Source: JALNZF01 sp049793155 (GTDB lineage: Bacteria > Nitrospirota > UBA9217). Taken from it: 64,000 nt of DNA. The notes beneath the pieces were generated by a model, which was not told the origin of the DNA, ran no database searches, and saw only the letters and a list, made by a program, of their open reading frames with translations. The stretch lies in NCBI GenBank assembly GCA_049793155.1, contig JBARBN010000185.1:14874-78873 (forward strand), given 5' to 3'. A program made the translations under genes and the position numbers. Below are positions 9,939 to 18,973 of this stretch, in pieces. Position 1 is the first letter of the stretch. Each line of letters begins with the position of its first letter.

Positions 9939-11924
9939 TTAAAACGCATACGTAAGTTTCACCCGGTAGCTGCGTCCGTCCTGCCTGATCGTATCCTGCA
10001 CGAAATCGGCCGAAACCGGATCTCCATAGTTCTTGTCAAACAGGTTATAGACGCTCGCCGAAAGATCAAGGCGGCCCAGCACACGCGGACTGAAGAGCGT
10101 CAGGTTGGTGAGAAAGAAGCCCGGTGCGTAGTTTCCGACAACGGTCCTTCTCCTGCTCATATATTGTTCCTCGATGCCCGCACTAAGCCTGTCTTTCAGC
10201 ATCGGAACGATGAGGTTCAACTTCGCCAGATGCTCGGGAGAATTCGTGATCTGCCCTCCGGTCGACAGGTCTTTTGTCCTCTGTCCTGTGTAGCTGATCC
10301 GGCCTTCAACTCCGCTCCCCCACTTGTTTTCAATTTCCAGCTCAAAGCCCCGGGCCTCGACTCTCGCAAGATTTTCGAAAATAGCAACCCCGGGCGACGC
10401 CTCGGTCTGATTGATGAGGTTGTCGATCTCATAATAATAGCCCGCCGCCGTGGCTCGGAGACGGTCGCCGAGGTATTGCTCGTACACCAGCTCATAGGTC
10501 CTGATCTTCTCGGGCCTGAGGTCCGGGTTGGATATCTGGGTGGTGCTCTGATAATACTGTTCGAAGACATTGGGGGTCCGGAACGCGCTTCCGTAAAGGA
10601 GTTTGAACGTGCTCCGTTCAAGAGGATTGTAGATCAAGGCGAGCCGCGGATTTGTCGATCCTCCGAAGGTTTTGTAGTCATCATATCTCAAGCCGGCGGT
10701 AAGACTGAGCACGCGGGAGATGCCGATCTCGTCCTGGATATAGGCGGCCCATATGGTGGACTTCCTCTTGTCGTCAAGAAACAAATGATAGGGATCGACA
10801 TCATAGTTTTTCTGGTCCTGATGCGTAATGCCCTGATATTCAGCGCCAACGATGAACCGGTTGGCGTCGCTCGGTTTTGACGTCAGTTTTACTTCTCCGC
10901 CGAACCCTTCGCCATACGCACTGTCTTTATTGAGGACCCCGGAGGTGATGTAATTGCCCCAATAGCTGAAATAATCATAGTAGAGCCTTGCCATCAGGTC
11001 CGTCCGTCGTGCTACGCTGCGCTCATATCTCAGGTCCAGGTAGCCGTGATCGTCAGTTGTTCTATTGCCGGGATCATTGAAATCAGTTCCAAAGGCGCCT
11101 GTGGGAATGCCTTTTGTCCGTGAGTTATATGCGCCAGTAATGGTGAGGTCCTCGATCGAATATTTTGTAAAGATATTGTAGTATCGATCATAGTCAGTAT
11201 GCTCAGTGACCCCATTGTTCGTTGCGGGTGCGTCATATTCTCTGAAATACGGACGGTCGCCTTTGCTGTCGTAGCCCGAGCCGGAGACGATCGCTTCCGT
11301 GCCGTTCTGAAATTTATCCCCATAGCTCATCCTGCCCTTGTATGTATTGAAACTGCCTGCCTCGCCCGAGACCTCGGCTCCCTTCAGGTCACGTCCCCGC
11401 CTGGTGATGATATTCACCACCGCAAAAAGAGCATTGCTTCCGTACAGGGACGAACCCGGACCGCGGATGATCTCGATCCTGTCTATGATGTCCAGATCAA
11501 TGAGGCCCTCGGTGCCGACGAGAGCCTGGTCATACACACTGTCGTTCAGCCGGTGTCCGTCCACGAGGAGCAGGATACGGCTGTTGTAATCGCCGGGGCG
11601 GCCGAACCCGCGCACGCCGACATAGCTGTAATTGCGGTCGTTGGTTACATAAAAGCTCCTGACACTTCGCAGAACATCAGCAAGCGTGCGGTAGCCGTAG
11701 TTCTTGATCTCCGATGCCGTGATGATGCTCACCGACGCTGGCGCCTCGGTCACCTTCTGCTCATACTTCGACGCGCCGTAAACAGAGGGTATTTCCTGAA
11801 AAAGGATCATTTCTTCGCCAACGGGTTGTGCCGGTGAGGCAGGGGTATCGGATTGGGCGGAGGAGCTAAGCGGAAACACAATGCATATTGCAGCGACCAT
11901 TAACCTTATGGACGTTCCGATCAT
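9939..11924 (-). CDS. TonB-dependent outer-membrane receptor
   Basis: A 661-residue receptor beginning at the ATG at 11922-11924, which has an AGGAGGT site 9 bp upstream and a proper signal peptide (MIGTSIRLMVAAICIVFPLS). The reading frame stays open further upstream but without a ribosome site. The plug domain shows VTEAPASVSIITASEI, LADVLRSVRSFYV, RILLLVDGHRLND and IEIIRGPGSSLYGSNALFAVVNIIT; the barrel ends in aromatic VKLTYAF. Together with the following genes it forms an outer-membrane to c-di-GMP operon. The substrate is unknown. Confidence 0.93.
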   Translation of the reverse strand: MIGTSIRLMVAAICIVFPLSSSAQSDTPASPAQPVGEEMILFQEIPSVYGASKYEQKVTEAPASVSIITASEIKNYGYRTLADVLRSVRSFYVTNDRNYSYVGVRGFGRPGDYNSRILLLVDGHRLNDSVYDQALVGTEGLIDLDIIDRIEIIRGPGSSLYGSNALFAVVNIITRRGRDLKGAEVSGEAGSFNTYKGRMSYGDKFQNGTEAIVSGSGYDSKGDRPYFREYDAPATNNGVTEHTDYDRYYNIFTKYSIEDLTITGAYNSRTKGIPTGAFGTDFNDPGNRTTDDHGYLDLRYERSVARRTDLMARLYYDYFSYWGNYITSGVLNKDSAYGEGFGGEVKLTSKPSDANRFIVGAEYQGITHQDQKNYDVDPYHLFLDDKRKSTIWAAYIQDEIGISRVLSLTAGLRYDDYKTFGGSTNPRLALIYNPLERSTFKLLYGSAFRTPNVFEQYYQSTTQISNPDLRPEKIRTYELVYEQYLGDRLRATAAGYYYEIDNLINQTEASPGVAIFENLARVEARGFELEIENKWGSGVEGRISYTGQRTKDLSTGGQITNSPEHLAKLNLIVPMLKDRLSAGIEEQYMSRRRTVVGNYAPGFFLTNLTLFSPRVLGRLDLSASVYNLFDKNYGDPVSADFVQDTIRQDGRSYRVKLTYAF

Positions 11925-12048
11925 CTTCTCCAGACCTCCTGGGTACGGGTTGGATCGCTCAACGCATTCATTGACCGGCAGCAACGAAAATCGCCGGGCA
12001 TCCTGGCCACACTCTGCATCAAGGTATCGTATCATTTCATTGTTCGAT

Positions 12049-12077
12049 ATTATGGCATACTTATCAAGCCTTGTCTA
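12049..12077 (-). promoter_or_regulatory. Candidate promoter of the TonB receptor operon
   Basis: Minus strand: TAGACA (12072-12077), 17-bp spacer, CATAAT (12049-12054). This leaves a leader of about 115 nt before the receptor. The region 11925-12225 otherwise holds only this and the uvrA promoter candidate. Confidence 0.45.
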
Positions 12078-12178
12078 TCCTTGTCTCGCAATACGCCAAC
12101 GATACGCATCCTGCCCCTTCCAATGACGGCACTGACCATCCCTCGGGACGGGATTCATTGCATGAGATCACAAAGCAC

Positions 12179-12207
12179 TTTACTCGATACAGGCGAGGTG
12201 GTACAAT
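12179..12207 (+). promoter_or_regulatory. Candidate promoter of uvrA
   Basis: TTTACT (12179-12184), 17-bp spacer, TACAAT (12202-12207). The predicted transcript starts only about 12 nt before the uvrA ATG and there is no clear Shine-Dalgarno, so the leader would be very short. No LexA-like box was recognised. Confidence 0.4.
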
Positions 12208-12225
12208 GCCCGTTCACTTATCGAT

Positions 12226-15030
12226 ATGAACAAGATCATCATAAAAGGCTGCCGCCAGCATAATTTAAAGAACATCGACGTTGAGATCCCGCGGGACAAA
12301 CTAGTGGTCATCACGGGACTGTCCGGCTCGGGCAAATCGTCACTTGCATTCGACACCATCTATGCCGAGGGGCAGCGCCGCTATGTCGAGAGCCTGTCGG
12401 CCTACGCGCGCCAGTTCCTGGGCCAGATGGACAAGCCCGACGTGGATTCCATAGATGGCCTCTCCCCCGCCATCGCCATTGAACAGAAGACCACGAGCAA
12501 GAACCCCCGCTCAACCGTAGGCACCGTGACCGAGGTCTACGACTACCTGCGCCTGCTGTTCGCCCGGATCGGCAAACCCTACTGCTATAAGTGCGGCAGG
12601 GAGATCGCAGCCCAGACCGTGCAGCAGATCACCGATGCGGTCATGGCGCTGTCTGAAAACACGCGCATTCAGGTCCTGGCGCCGATCGTTCGCGGGCGCA
12701 AGGGCGAGTACCGGAAAGAGCTCATGGCCGCGGGCGCCTCCGGCTATGTGCGCGCCCGGGTCGACGGGACGATCAAAGAGCTTGCCGAACCCATACCGAT
12801 GGACAAAAAAAAGAAACACGACATCGAGATCGTGATCGACCGGCTTGTGGTGAAACTCGGCATCGAGCGCAGGCTCGCGGAAAGCATCGAGACCGCCCTC
12901 CGCCAGGCCGAGGGCCTCGTGCTCGTCAATCTTGTGGACCAGAAAAAGGACCTGCTTTACAGCGAAAAGCTTGCCTGCATCTACGACAACATCAGTTATC
13001 CCGAGATCGCCCCCAACACCTTTTCCTTCAACAGCCCCCAGGGAGCCTGCCCCACCTGCGACGGCCTCGGCGGACTTCTGGAGTTCGACCCGGGGCTCAT
13101 TATCCCGAATCCCAACCTTTCGCTCAGGGAAGGAGCCGTCAAGCCCTGGGCGAAGCGCACGTCGGTCTACCATTATGAAATGCTCCACAACCTTGCGGAA
13201 GCCTGCGGTTTCGATGTCAACACGCCGTTCAAGAACCTGAAGCCGTCGCAGCAGAAGATGCTGCTGTACGGCTACAGCGCAAACGAGGCGAAATCCCTGG
13301 CGACGCGCAAGGGCGCGGCGTGCAAACCCTTCGAGGGCATTATCGAAAGCCTGAAACGGCGGTATGATGAGACCGATTCCTACGCCATCCAGTGGGAAAT
13401 GGAACAGTACATGAACTACCAGACCTGCCCGGACTGCGGCGGCAGCAGGCTTCGCAAGGAATCGCTGGCGATAAAGGTCGCAGGCTTGAACATCCACGAC
13501 ATCACGCGCATGAGCATCAAACAGGCGCTGGCGTTCTTCAATGATCTTACGCTTACGGACAAGGAAACGGCCATTGCCCAGCGGATCCTGAAGGAGATCC
13601 GCGAGCGCCTCGGGTTCATGATCCACGTTGGACTCGATTATCTCTCGCTGAGCAGAGGAGCGGCCACACTGTCGGGCGGTGAGGGCCAGCGCATCCGGCT
13701 TGCCACGCAGATCGGCTCGTCCCTCGTGGGTGTGCTCTATATTCTGGATGAACCCAGCATTGGTCTGCACCAGCGGGATAACCGCAGACTTCTCGATACC
13801 CTGTTCCGGCTTCGCGACCTCGGCAATACCGTGCTCGTCGTGGAGCACGACGAGGAGACCATCTGTGCGGCGGACCACGTGATCGACATGGGTCCGGGCG
13901 CCGGTGTGCATGGCGGAGAGATCGTGGCCCAGGGAACACCGCAAGAGATCGAGACGGTCGGGGCTTCGCTCACCGGCCAGTACCTCTCCGGCAAGGTCTT
14001 TATCAAGGTGCCGTCCATCCGCAGAAAATCCACGAAAGCGATCAGCGTTATCAGCGCAGAGGAGAACAACCTCCAGGGCATAACCGTCCAGTTCCCCCTC
14101 GGTGTGTTCACCTGCGTGACCGGCGTTTCAGGCTCGGGCAAGAGCACGCTCGTAGTGGACATCCTGTACCGCGCCCTTGCCCAGCGCCTGTACCGGTCCA
14201 CGGAGCGGGCGGGAAAGCACAAGGACATCAAGGGCCTCGAACATGTGGACAAGGTGATAGACATCGACCAGTCGCCCATCGGCAGGACACCTCGCTCGAA
14301 CCCCGCTACCTACACCGGGGTGTTCGGCCCGGTCCGCGACCTCTTTACCCAGCTCCCGGAATCGCGCATGCGCGGGTACAAGGCCGGCCGCTACAGCTTC
14401 AACGTGAAGGGCGGCAGGTGCGAGGCTTGCGAGGGAGACGGCCTGATCAAGATCGAGATGCACTTCCTGCCCGACGTATACGTGACCTGCGACGTCTGCC
14501 ACGGCAGCCGTTACAATCGTGAAACACTGGACATCCGGTACAGGGGCAAGAACGTCGCCGAGGTGCTCGGTATGACCGTGGAGCAGGCCTACGAATTCTT
14601 CCAGAACGTGACACCGGTCCGGTCCAAGCTACAGTCCCTGCTGGATGTGGGTCTCGGCTACATCACCCTGGGACAATCGGCCACAACGCTCTCGGGCGGT
14701 GAATCACAGCGCGTCAAGCTCTCGAAGGAGCTCTCCCGCCGCGCAACGGGGCGGACACTCTATATCCTGGACGAACCGACGACCGGCCTGCACTTCGCTG
14801 ACACGCAAAAGCTGCTCGATATGCTGAACCAGCTCGTGGACGCGGGCAACACCGTGGTCGTGATCGAGCATAACCTCGACGTGATCAAGACCGCGGACTG
14901 GATCATCGACCTCGGCCCCGAGGGCGGCGACCGGGGCGGCCGGATCGTGGCCCAGGGAACTCCCGAGGACGTGGTAGCGGTGCAGGAATCGTATACCGGT
15001 CAGTTTTTGAAAAGAATTTTGACAACATAG
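12226..15030 (+). CDS. uvrA: Excinuclease ABC subunit A
   Basis: DNA-damage recognition ATPase of nucleotide excision repair, 934 residues, full length. It has two ABC ATPase modules: Walker A GLSGSGKSSL near residue 31 and GVSGSGKSTL in the second half, with signatures LSGGEGQRIRLA and LSGGESQRVKLSKEL. Zinc-binding cysteines appear at CYKCG, CPTCDG, CPDCGG and in CEACEGDG...CDVCHG. It acts with UvrB and UvrC, which are not in this window. It is a single gene read opposite to the TonB operon. An 8-bp inverted repeat (TTTTGACA/TGTCAAAA, 15017-15046) spans its stop codon. Confidence 0.99.
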   Translation: MNKIIIKGCRQHNLKNIDVEIPRDKLVVITGLSGSGKSSLAFDTIYAEGQRRYVESLSAYARQFLGQMDKPDVDSIDGLSPAIAIEQKTTSKNPRSTVGTVTEVYDYLRLLFARIGKPYCYKCGREIAAQTVQQITDAVMALSENTRIQVLAPIVRGRKGEYRKELMAAGASGYVRARVDGTIKELAEPIPMDKKKKHDIEIVIDRLVVKLGIERRLAESIETALRQAEGLVLVNLVDQKKDLLYSEKLACIYDNISYPEIAPNTFSFNSPQGACPTCDGLGGLLEFDPGLIIPNPNLSLREGAVKPWAKRTSVYHYEMLHNLAEACGFDVNTPFKNLKPSQQKMLLYGYSANEAKSLATRKGAACKPFEGIIESLKRRYDETDSYAIQWEMEQYMNYQTCPDCGGSRLRKESLAIKVAGLNIHDITRMSIKQALAFFNDLTLTDKETAIAQRILKEIRERLGFMIHVGLDYLSLSRGAATLSGGEGQRIRLATQIGSSLVGVLYILDEPSIGLHQRDNRRLLDTLFRLRDLGNTVLVVEHDEETICAADHVIDMGPGAGVHGGEIVAQGTPQEIETVGASLTGQYLSGKVFIKVPSIRRKSTKAISVISAEENNLQGITVQFPLGVFTCVTGVSGSGKSTLVVDILYRALAQRLYRSTERAGKHKDIKGLEHVDKVIDIDQSPIGRTPRSNPATYTGVFGPVRDLFTQLPESRMRGYKAGRYSFNVKGGRCEACEGDGLIKIEMHFLPDVYVTCDVCHGSRYNRETLDIRYRGKNVAEVLGMTVEQAYEFFQNVTPVRSKLQSLLDVGLGYITLGQSATTLSGGESQRVKLSKELSRRATGRTLYILDEPTTGLHFADTQKLLDMLNQLVDAGNTVVVIEHNLDVIKTADWIIDLGPEGGDRGGRIVAQGTPEDVVAVQESYTGQFLKRILTT

Positions 15031-15127
15031 GCAAAAGCTGTCAAAATAAGCTCTACGATCAAAATGCCTCATGATAAATAGTTGCAATAAGCCCGTGCAG
15101 TTCGTCATAGGTATCTTTTTACTTTGG

Positions 15128-15238
15128 TTGTCATTCTGAGCGAAGCGAAGAATCTCACCCTTTCTGATAGTTGAGGCCCTTCACGGAGTTTACGCGGACG
15201 AGAGATTCTTCAGTCGCTTCGCTCCTTCAGAATGACAA
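15128..15238. repeat. REP-type inverted repeat (GTCATTCTGAGCGAAGCGAAG family)
   Basis: The left arm TTGTCATTCTGAGCGAAGCG (continuing AAGAATCTC, 15128-15156) is repeated inverted at 15202-15238 (GAGATTCTT...AGAATGACAA), making a long imperfect hairpin between uvrA and the lipoprotein gene. A second member lies at 58034-58165. Confidence 0.8.
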
Positions 15239-15272
15239 TTCGGAATTTATTCGAGTATTACCCGGAGGTCTT

Positions 15273-15746
15273 ATGATACGATCATGCATCCTTCTCGCGC
15301 TTGCGACTCTTCTCTTCACCACATCCGCGTGCAGCGCAAAAAAACCACCCGAACAGACGGCCATCAAAAGCAAGAACATCCTCACCGCGCTCAGGGACAT
15401 CGACAAGGCATATGAGAAAAAAGACCTCTCCTCATTCATGGACAATGTGGCCCCCGGGTTTCAAGACAGGGAGGCTCTCTCCAAATCCCTTGCAGGTGTT
15501 TTCCTGAAAAACGAAACCATCCGCTTCAACATCCAGTACACCAAGATGCTCATCGTGGTCGAGGAAAAGGGTCCGATCAAGGTAACGTTCAACTGGGACG
15601 GGGAGTGGCTTGCCGTTGGAGGGACGACCCAGAAAAACGGCGGGCGGGTAACGCTGATCTTTGACCCCGGAAGTTTCAAGCTCATGTCCATCGACGGGAA
15701 GAACCCCTTTGTGCCGCTGCCGGTGGTAATGCCGGGGAAACAGTAA
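15273..15746 (+). CDS. Predicted lipoprotein of unknown function
   Basis: A 157-residue protein. The ATG at 15273 is chosen because GGAGGT lies just upstream and it opens a lipoprotein signal peptide (MIRSCILLALATLLFTTSAC) with the lipid-attachment Cys at residue 20. The mature part (LTALRDIDKAYEKKDLSSFMDNVAPGF, then IQYTKMLIVVEEKGPIKVTFNWDGEW) has the helix-then-sheet look of NTF2/SnoaL-like proteins, but no family is assigned with confidence. It stands alone between uvrA and nadB. Confidence 0.75.
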   Translation: MIRSCILLALATLLFTTSACSAKKPPEQTAIKSKNILTALRDIDKAYEKKDLSSFMDNVAPGFQDREALSKSLAGVFLKNETIRFNIQYTKMLIVVEEKGPIKVTFNWDGEWLAVGGTTQKNGGRVTLIFDPGSFKLMSIDGKNPFVPLPVVMPGKQ

Positions 15747-15751
15747 TTCTA

Positions 15752-15836
15752 TTTTGGATTTCGGGTTGCGGATTTCGGATTGAAAAGACTTTTGAGCTTC
15801 TTGTCCGCATTCCGCATTCCGAAATCCGCAATCATA
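15752..15836. repeat. Heptamer inverted repeat before nadB
   Basis: The left arm is GGATTTC-GGGTTGC-GGATTTC-GGATTG; the right arm is TCCGCAT-TCCGCAT-TCCGAAA-TCCGCAA, its inverted complement. The right arm runs to within a few bases of the nadB start codon and leaves no room for a Shine-Dalgarno. Confidence 0.8.
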
Positions 15837-15838
15837 CT

Positions 15839-17416
15839 ATGCCCTTCACTGAAGAACACATAGAAACCGATTTCCTCATCATCGGCGGGGGTGTGGCCGG
15901 TCTGCGGGCAGCCATCGAACTGGCGCGGAACGGAGAGGTCCTGGTGGTGACCAAGGACGCGCCTACCGAGAGCAGCAGTGAATACGCCCAGGGCGGCGTC
16001 GCCGTGGTGCTCTCGGACGAGGACGAGATCTCGATCCACTTCGATGACACCATTAGGGCCGGTGACGGGCTCTGCCTTCGCAATGCCGTTCGCACGCTCG
16101 TTGAAGAGGGCCCCACGCGGATACGGGAGCTCATCCTCTGGGGTGCGGAATTCGACAAAGAAGGCACGAAGCTCGCGTTCACGCAGGAAGCGGCCCACAC
16201 CAAGCGCCGCATCCTCCATGCCCACGGGGACTCGACCGGCAAAGAGATCATGCGCGTACTGACCGACAAGGTCCGCTCCACCAGCACGGTTTCAAAGATC
16301 GACTTTGCCTTCACCCGGGACCTGATCATAGAAAATGATCGCTGCGTCGGGGCCGTGGTCTGTCAGCAGGCGCTGCACAAGGTCCTCGTCATTTCCGCAC
16401 GCGCGGTCCTGCTCGCCACGGGCGGGGCGGGCCAGTTGTTCGCGCGCACCACGAACCCTGCCGTGGCAACCGGCGACGGCATGGCCATGGCCTGCCGGGC
16501 TGGTGCCGCGCTCATGGATATGGAGTTCGTTCAATTTCATCCCACCGCGCTTTTTCTCAAGGGTGCGCCCCAGTTCCTGCTTTCCGAGGCCATGCGAGGC
16601 GAAGGCGGCATGCTGAAGAACAACCAGGGCAACCGCTTTATGGACCGCTACAGCTCAGCGCGCGAGCTCGCCCCACGCGACGTGGTCACCCGCGCCATTC
16701 AATCCGAAATGGCTGCGACGGGTGCCGACCATGTATTTCTCGACATGACGCATTTAAATGCAGGTTACGTGATGCAGCGATTTCCCCGTATTTACCAGAC
16801 CTGCAAGAACCTTGGCATCGACATCACGAAGACGCCTGTCCCGGTATCGCCTGCGGCCCATTACATCATGGGCGGGGTGAAGACCGACCTCTGGGGCGCC
16901 ACGTCAATTCCCGGACTTTTTGCAGCCGGCGAAGCCGCCTGTACCGGTGTACACGGCGCAAACCGGCTCGCGAGCAATTCATTATTGGAGGGTTTGGTCT
17001 ACGGAGAACGGGCGGGCCTTGGAGCGGCGCGGTACGCGCGAAAGCACATCAACAAAAGCACCGGCAGGAAGCGTGATGTGGTCCATGCGGCGCATAAGGT
17101 GCGCCCTTGTTCAACTGCTCTCCCGGACGTCTCGGACATCCGCTCTTCTCTCAAGAAACTCATGTGGGAGAAAGTGGGCATCGTACGGGTGAAAAAGGAC
17201 CTGACCGCTGCGCTCAAGCAGCTCAAGGAGTGGGACCGGACGATGAAGGGACATGCCCCCGAGAGGAACGTATTCGAGATCAAGAACATGATCACGACTG
17301 CACTGCTCATTACCCGCTCGGCATTGCGGCGGGAAGGCAGCGTGGGGGCGCATTTCCGAAGTGATTTTCCGACCAAGGGAAAGAACTGGAGAAGGAGAAC
17401 GGTGATAGAGAAGTGA
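15839..17416 (+). CDS. nadB: L-aspartate oxidase
   Basis: Flavoenzyme that oxidises L-aspartate to iminoaspartate, the first step of NAD synthesis; in anaerobes fumarate can replace oxygen as acceptor. 525 residues. FAD-binding DFLIIGGGVAGLRAAIELA at the N-terminus, SSSEYAQGGVAVVL, EFVQFHPTALF, GEGGMLKNNQGNRFM, and the C-terminal FAD contact GEAACTGVHGANRLASNSLLEGLVYGER region are all present. nadA and nadC are not adjacent. No ribosome site is visible because a heptamer repeat abuts the start. Confidence 0.96.
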   Translation: MPFTEEHIETDFLIIGGGVAGLRAAIELARNGEVLVVTKDAPTESSSEYAQGGVAVVLSDEDEISIHFDDTIRAGDGLCLRNAVRTLVEEGPTRIRELILWGAEFDKEGTKLAFTQEAAHTKRRILHAHGDSTGKEIMRVLTDKVRSTSTVSKIDFAFTRDLIIENDRCVGAVVCQQALHKVLVISARAVLLATGGAGQLFARTTNPAVATGDGMAMACRAGAALMDMEFVQFHPTALFLKGAPQFLLSEAMRGEGGMLKNNQGNRFMDRYSSARELAPRDVVTRAIQSEMAATGADHVFLDMTHLNAGYVMQRFPRIYQTCKNLGIDITKTPVPVSPAAHYIMGGVKTDLWGATSIPGLFAAGEAACTGVHGANRLASNSLLEGLVYGERAGLGAARYARKHINKSTGRKRDVVHAAHKVRPCSTALPDVSDIRSSLKKLMWEKVGIVRVKKDLTAALKQLKEWDRTMKGHAPERNVFEIKNMITTALLITRSALRREGSVGAHFRSDFPTKGKNWRRRTVIEK

Positions 17417-17534
17417 CATGGCCGCAACTCACGTGCCATGAACTGGAATCTCCCCTAGGGAAAAGGTTGAAGGTCTCGCCCCCGAGGAGATCAGCGATAA
17501 AGCGACGGTTGGCATTAAGTGAACCGGGACAGAC

Positions 17535-18110
17535 TTACCAGCCCGGCGGTGGCGGCCAGTAGGGATTGGCGTAAGGCCAGCCCCAGGAGTCGTACATGAA
17601 CGGCGATCGATAATAGAAGGGATCATAATAATAGGGGTAATAATAGTTAGTCCCGTAGTATTCCTTTTGCTCCTGCCAGAGATATATCTCCCTGATCTCG
17701 AACACCGGATACACGTACTCCATCTCATCGATCTTGCCCTTGCGAACATCGACAAATTCTCCCGCCATCGTGATCTCCCGTCCCCTCTTATACACCATCG
17801 GGTCGAGAAGCCCTTTTGACTTCGGATAGAGAGCAAGGAACCTGCCTTGCGTACGCTCTGATCCCCTAAGGTAGCCGAGCGAATCAACGGTCACTCTGAG
17901 CGCCTCGATCTGCGAACCCTTCTCGGAGAAACGGGTCTCCGCGATCAGTCCTCCCAGGATGAATAGCTTGCCCTTATACGCATCGGGGGCTTCCCTGAGC
18001 TGGTTAAAGGAGATATCGCGCACTCCTTCCCTCATGACCTCGCGGGTCAGCACGGGTGAGCACGCTGAAAGAACAAGGGCAGTGGAAACTATGAAGAAGA
18101 TCATTTTCAT
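17535..18110 (-). CDS. Slp-family outer-membrane lipoprotein
   Basis: A 191-residue lipoprotein with signal peptide MKMIFFIVSTALVLSAC and lipidated Cys17. The Slp-type core is visible (ISFNQLREAPDAYKGKLFILGGLIAETR, then FLALYPKSKGLLDPMVYKRGREITMAGEF). The C-terminus is unusual: a tyrosine- and proline-rich tail (YYGTNYYYPYYYDPFYYRSP and onward, ending PPPPGW). Slp proteins are starvation- or stress-linked outer-membrane lipoproteins of unclear function. It is monocistronic and convergent with nadB. Confidence 0.85.
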   Translation of the reverse strand: MKMIFFIVSTALVLSACSPVLTREVMREGVRDISFNQLREAPDAYKGKLFILGGLIAETRFSEKGSQIEALRVTVDSLGYLRGSERTQGRFLALYPKSKGLLDPMVYKRGREITMAGEFVDVRKGKIDEMEYVYPVFEIREIYLWQEQKEYYGTNYYYPYYYDPFYYRSPFMYDSWGWPYANPYWPPPPGW

Positions 18111-18220
18111 GATTATATTATGGCACCCAAAGTGGAAATGTCAAGCCACGTCCTGCATTATCAATTGCATCCCCGCACTTGTCCATGGTATACTTGGATT
18201 GTCATCTTGAGGGAGGACCT

Positions 18221-18484
18221 ATGCCATCAAAGAAAGCGAAGATAACCCTTTACACCCTCAGCACTTGTTCGCACTGCCTGCGCACCAAGCGCTTCTTCAA
18301 GGAACAGGGGATCGAGACGGAGATCATTGATGTGGACCTTCTGACCGGTGCGGAGCGAGAGCGTGTCATGACCGAAGTCCGGAAGCTTAACCCCGACTGC
18401 AGTTTTCCGACCATCTGCATCGACGAAGACGTGATCGTTGGTTTCAACGAAGAAAAATTGCGCAAGGTATTGAGCCTGAAATGA
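18221..18484 (+). CDS. Glutaredoxin-like thiol oxidoreductase
   Basis: An 87-residue thioredoxin-fold protein with active site CSHC (Cys16 and Cys19) after ITLYTLST, a cis-proline motif SFPTICIDE, and the terminal VGFNEEKLRKVL common in glutaredoxin-like proteins of anaerobes. The ATG at 18221 has GGGAGGA just upstream. Its TGA overlaps the start of the FTR-like gene (ATGA), so the two are translationally coupled and probably work as a redox pair. Confidence 0.9.
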   Translation: MPSKKAKITLYTLSTCSHCLRTKRFFKEQGIETEIIDVDLLTGAERERVMTEVRKLNPDCSFPTICIDEDVIVGFNEEKLRKVLSLK

Positions 18485-18813
18485 CCCCGGACAAACTTTA
18501 CGATATTCTGTCCAAATATGCCGAGTCACAGGGCATCCGCCTGAACAAGGACAAGCCTTTCGTCTTAGATATCCTGCAGGGCCTGCTCACGAACGAGGCC
18601 CGCTACGGTTACCGTTCCTGTCCCTGCCGTCTTGCCTGGGCGGTGAAGGAAAAGGACGCGGACATTGTTTGTCCCTGCGTGTACCGGGATCCGGACGTCA
18701 GGGAATTTGGAAGCTGCTTTTGCGGACTCTATGTTTCGATAGACTGGAACGAAGAAAAGATCGAACATCGTCAGGTGCCGGAGCGGAGACCGAAAGAGAA
18801 GAGAGCGACGTAA
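18481..18813 (+). CDS. Ferredoxin-thioredoxin reductase catalytic-chain-like iron-sulfur protein
   Basis: A 110-residue protein with CPC (47-49), CPC (64-66) and CFC (79-81) motifs arranged as in the catalytic beta chain of ferredoxin:thioredoxin reductase, which carries a 4Fe-4S cluster next to a redox disulfide. Plant and cyanobacterial FTR has CPC-X16-CPC-X8-CHC; here the spacings are 14 and 12 and the His of CHC is Phe. It probably passes electrons from ferredoxin to the coupled glutaredoxin-like protein; the lost His suggests changed chemistry. Confidence 0.85.
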   Translation: MTPDKLYDILSKYAESQGIRLNKDKPFVLDILQGLLTNEARYGYRSCPCRLAWAVKEKDADIVCPCVYRDPDVREFGSCFCGLYVSIDWNEEKIEHRQVPERRPKEKRAT

Positions 18814-18973
18814 AAATCATTTCACCGCTGAGGCGCAGAGAAAATCAATTAAACCATCGGCAATAAACCATCCGTTGGATTATAGCCATAGACCACGGGC
18901 GGGATACTATCTGATAGAGCAAGGCATACATCCTGTTACCCTGTCAAAAAATCATTGAAAGGTTTTCGGTATA

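Noticed and set aside
12511..13944. 477-codon minus-strand open frame opposite uvrA
   Set aside because: uvrA is unmistakable on the other strand; the antisense product resembles nothing.
15017..15046. Terminator for uvrA at the TTTTGACA/TGTCAAAA inverted repeat
   Set aside because: AT-rich 8-bp stem with a 14-nt loop and no T tract; noted only as an inverted repeat.
15171..15272. N-terminal extension of the lipoprotein gene
   Set aside because: It would translate the REP-type repeat; the internal Met has a GGAGGT site and signal peptide.
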